From contig JAOTYV010000315.1 in assembly GCA_029861675.1 (NCBI GenBank), positions 1-5,186 of the forward strand: a stretch of DNA of 5,186 nt. The letters run 5' to 3'. Under the pieces are notes generated by a model. That model saw only the letters and a program-made list of their open reading frames with translations. It made no database searches and was not told the origin of the DNA. The translations under genes were made by a program, and so were the position numbers. Of this stretch, positions 5,089-5,186 are shown piece by piece (position 1 is the first letter of the stretch; the number at the start of each line of letters is the position of its first letter). This DNA is from Alphaproteobacteria bacterium. Lineage in GTDB: Bacteria > Pseudomonadota > Alphaproteobacteria > UBA8366.

Positions 5089-5186
5089 TTGGCGAAATAC
5101 ACGGGATGGAATTGGAGCGGGCCGGACGGTCGGCACGCACTATTTGATCTGCCGGTGAGGAAGTTCAACGACACGAATCGGATGAT
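5089..5186 (+). CDS. Possible start of an unrecognised gene, cut by the right edge
   Basis: The + frame 1 is open from 4969 to the end of the window, with no ATG before 5182. A TTG at 5089 is preceded by AAGGG at 5077-5081 with a 7-base spacer, which is a workable ribosome binding site. From there the product would begin LAKYTGWNWSGPDGRHALFD and continue LPVRKFNDTNRM. I do not recognise this sequence; in particular it does not look like the N terminus of CarD, the neighbour I expected after fdxA. Other possible starts are GTG at 5155 (no good ribosome site) and the ATG at 5182. The other two forward frames are stopped or lack a start here. Only 32 codons are visible, with moderate G/C bias at third positions, so this may equally be an untranslated leader. 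Confidence 0.25.
   Translation, partial: MAKYTGWNWSGPDGRHALFDLPVRKFNDTNRM

Noticed and set aside
4376..5140. 254-codon - strand open frame antisense to fdxA and the downstream segment
   Set aside because: It covers the near-diagnostic ferredoxin gene in antisense. The downstream part makes it longer than usual for a shadow, but no family or ribosome site supports it.
1..5186. tRNA, rRNA, CRISPR array, insertion sequence or defence-system genes
   Set aside because: None were seen: no repeated spacer units, no transposase-like protein, no cloverleaf recognised, and all sizeable frames with family signatures are housekeeping or stress-type genes.

Overview
The window looks like ordinary chromosomal DNA of a GC-rich alphaproteobacterium, probably of a Rhodospirillales-like lineage. 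The reasons are strongly G/C-biased third codon positions, a bacterial SUV3-type helicase fused by a 4-base overlap to a small S4 RNA-binding protein, and an FdxA-type seven-iron ferredoxin nearby, a gene set I associate with this class. The lineage call comes from protein character, not from a database search. I see no mobile element, CRISPR array, tRNA or rRNA.

Layout, left to right. Positions 2-244 (+) are the C-terminal 80 codons of protein-L-isoaspartate O-methyltransferase (pcm). After a 52-base gap, 297-2816 (+) encodes an 839-residue SUV3/MgpS-like superfamily 2 RNA helicase. Its stop overlaps the GTG start of an HslR-like S4-domain protein at 2813-3214 (+). Convergent with these, 3255-3869 (-) encodes a 204-residue DUF938 family SAM-dependent methyltransferase. 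A 131-base divergent intergenic region then leads to a TerB-family protein at 4001-4486 (+), followed by fdxA at 4541-4876 (+), which has a very good ribosome binding site. The last 310 bases hold no recognised gene. They contain an AT-rich promoter-like patch near 4951-4961, two clean inverted repeats (4985-5001 and 5013-5039), a tandem ATTCGCG repeat, and possibly the first codons of an unrecognised gene starting near 5089.

How the genes may work together. The helicase and S4 protein are very probably co-translated and suggest an RNA or ribosome quality-control pair: an ATP-driven RNA unwinder plus a small binder of structured RNA. Pcm repairs damaged proteins, and HslR is a heat-shock ribosome-associated protein in E. 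coli, so the left half has a macromolecule-repair flavour. The right half pairs a TerB-like putative stress protein with a low-potential 7Fe ferredoxin. The DUF938 methyltransferase sits on the opposite strand between the two groups and is an independent transcription unit.

No clearly new system is visible. The most interesting leftovers are the structured, unexplained segment downstream of fdxA, the solitary TerB gene beside the ferredoxin, and the coupled helicase-S4 pair.
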